A stretch of DNA of 22,082 bases from Suillus spraguei. Its lineage: Eukaryota; Basidiomycota; Agaricomycetes; Boletales; Suillaceae. Positions within the stretch are counted from its first letter, which is position 1, and each line of letters opens with the position of its first letter. The notes below the pieces were generated by a model. The model was not told where the DNA came from. It was given only the letters and a program-made list of their open reading frames with translations, and searched no databases. Position numbers and translations under genes: made by a program. The DNA lies in NCBI GenBank assembly GCA_016800925.1, contig JABCPU010000900.1, forward strand, positions 1-22,082, written 5' to 3'. Shown here piece by piece: positions 20,771 through 22,082 of the stretch.

Positions 20771-22082
20771 GATACTAGATCACTAATCAAGAGATGCGAT
20801 GTATAGAACGAGACTGATAGTGCTCAGCACTTGTTCAGCTCTGGCAGGTTGAAAATTTGATTCAATGCATTGCAGGGGCTCGTATTTATATGAAGACGGT
20901 GAAATGAAATGACTACTGCTTATATGATACCAAGCTGACACTGCCGCCGGGGCATAATAACGAGACACGCGATGTTGTGATGGTGGTAAGCAGATGAGCT
21001 ATTGCCTCCGTCTGCATGGTTCACACCTTCCATTTCTAGATCTCAATAAATCGAAACGTCAACGAAGCTTATACGTTTACTGAAACGAAGTGACCACAAA
21101 TTGTCCGATGGTCTGTACAAATCATCGATTGGGAAGTCTTCCTTCAATTAGAGGGGACGTAGTAGGGACACGCAGTTTCATATGCCTCAAACGATTCGAT
21201 ATTCTACTGATCATAGCGCCATTGGATTACATCCCACGACACACGGTGTTCGCCATCATGACTCATTTTTTTTTGAATACGTCCCGTTCTGTCATGAACC
21301 TTCTTCCACTGCTAGGGGCAACCCAGCGTCGGTTGTTGCCGCGCGGACAGCTTCTGACGCTCAGACAAAGCAACCTCCAGCCGATCATGGACAAAATCTC
21401 CCACAATCCCGCTCAATGCCCGCAATAACCGTGTACCAATTAATCGTAAACGCGGCACATTGCTTCAAACCGAGTCGGACGCGAGACGATGTTCTACTCA
21501 AAAAGCTTTTCAGAGAGTCGGAGGCGAAATGGCATTTGCACAGAAAATTTTGGACTTTCCCCTGATTTACCAAGGTACACGCGAATTTACACAGGTTTAC
21601 ATGCGACGTTCATGTTCTCACAAGTAATAAACTGTAATGAAAGCTCATGAGGGGCCGCGGTTACACCCTCTTATTGGAGGTAGTTTGGGAGCGTTCATTA
21701 GTACCCTATCGGCAATTACGTTCTTGCCTGGGCTGAGATCGTGATTTCAGCGAGAAGCCGCGTGTCGGTGAGGTCATTTCAAAACGGAGAGACAGAACGC
21801 CCGGGGGGAGACGTGCCACATGTAACACCTTTCAAAGAAACCACAGATACTGATACGACGGATAGCTATGGCAATTTATCTCAGTGGGATTTCCACCGAT
21901 TAGTACCAGTGTGCACCAGCCGCTATAACGTTATCGACGTCAGCGATCCGGGGACGTACACTGAGTCTGGGGCATATCGTCGCTTGCTCGTGACATCTTG
22001 AGATATAATAACATGGCCGTGACTTTCCATTACTTACTGAGTATGAGTATCGGACCGATGAACAAAAGGCCTTGTAATCAGA
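20771..22082. other. F-box gene 2 promoter and unassigned right end
   Basis: Left part is the promoter and leader of F-box gene 2. To the right, plus-strand ORFs at 21090-21428, 21182-21565 and 21741-22001 have no known motif, no clear splice structure and ordinary lengths for chance ORFs. An AATAAA at 21045-21050 has no gene to serve. I see nothing else. Confidence 0.45.
20883..20890 (-). promoter_or_regulatory. TATA box of F-box gene 2
   Basis: Minus-strand TATAAATA (flanked CA...CG), about 115 bases upstream of the ATG at 20770; the position and match are good for a fungal core promoter. Confidence 0.6.

Noticed and set aside
20771..22082. Plus-strand ORFs at the right end (21090-21428, 21182-21565, 21741-22001)
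   Set aside because: No known motif, no coherent exon joining, and overlapping ORFs in two frames with neither favoured.
1..22082. CRISPR array, integrated virus, transposase or reverse transcriptase
   Set aside because: No regularly spaced repeats and no transposase, integrase or RT motifs were seen in any frame.

Overview
This is a piece of a filamentous basidiomycete genome (Agaricomycetes). The evidence is short introns of about 45-65 nt with GT-AG ends and CTAAC/CTGAC-type branch points, two F-box proteins of the kind that is expanded in mushrooms, and the thioesterase end of an atromentin-type quinone synthetase. That enzyme class is best known from Boletales, which I suspect but cannot prove here. 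I found no bacterial, viral or organellar sequence. | Layout: (1) 1-819 (+), 3' end of an atromentin synthetase; its adenylation and carrier domains lie upstream of the window. (2) 1805-2852 (-), a complete proteasome alpha-5 subunit gene hidden by small indels. (3) 2963-3553 (-), a weak hypothetical gene. (4) 3673-5030 (+), an intact eight-exon inositol monophosphatase. (5) 6046-6783 (+), a small secreted or membrane-anchored DUF7137-like protein. (6) 7099-7540 and 10281-10612, two diverged copies of one dispersed repeat flanking an F-box gene (8722-9965, +). (7) 11618-12750 (+), a broken or mis-sequenced low-complexity regulator-like gene. (8) 13678-16083 (-), a hexose-type MFS transporter with about 15 exons. 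(9) 16967-18850 (-), COG8 (Dor1), a Golgi tethering subunit. (10) 19451-20770 (-), a second F-box protein. (11) 20771-22082, no gene recognised. | The genes do not form one pathway. Proteasome, COG8 and inositol monophosphatase are housekeeping genes, and the quinone synthetase is specialised metabolism that ends against the proteasome gene in a convergent arrangement. | The main cross-cutting observation concerns sequence quality. At least five genes carry one-base gains or losses, mostly in or next to runs of the same base, while the encoded protein stays well conserved on both sides. The affected genes include proteasome alpha-5 and COG8, which are normally single-copy, the former essential. 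This fits residual sequencing or assembly error better than gene decay. Several genes are therefore split or absent in naive ORF calls and must be read across frames. I did not find a convincing new biological system.
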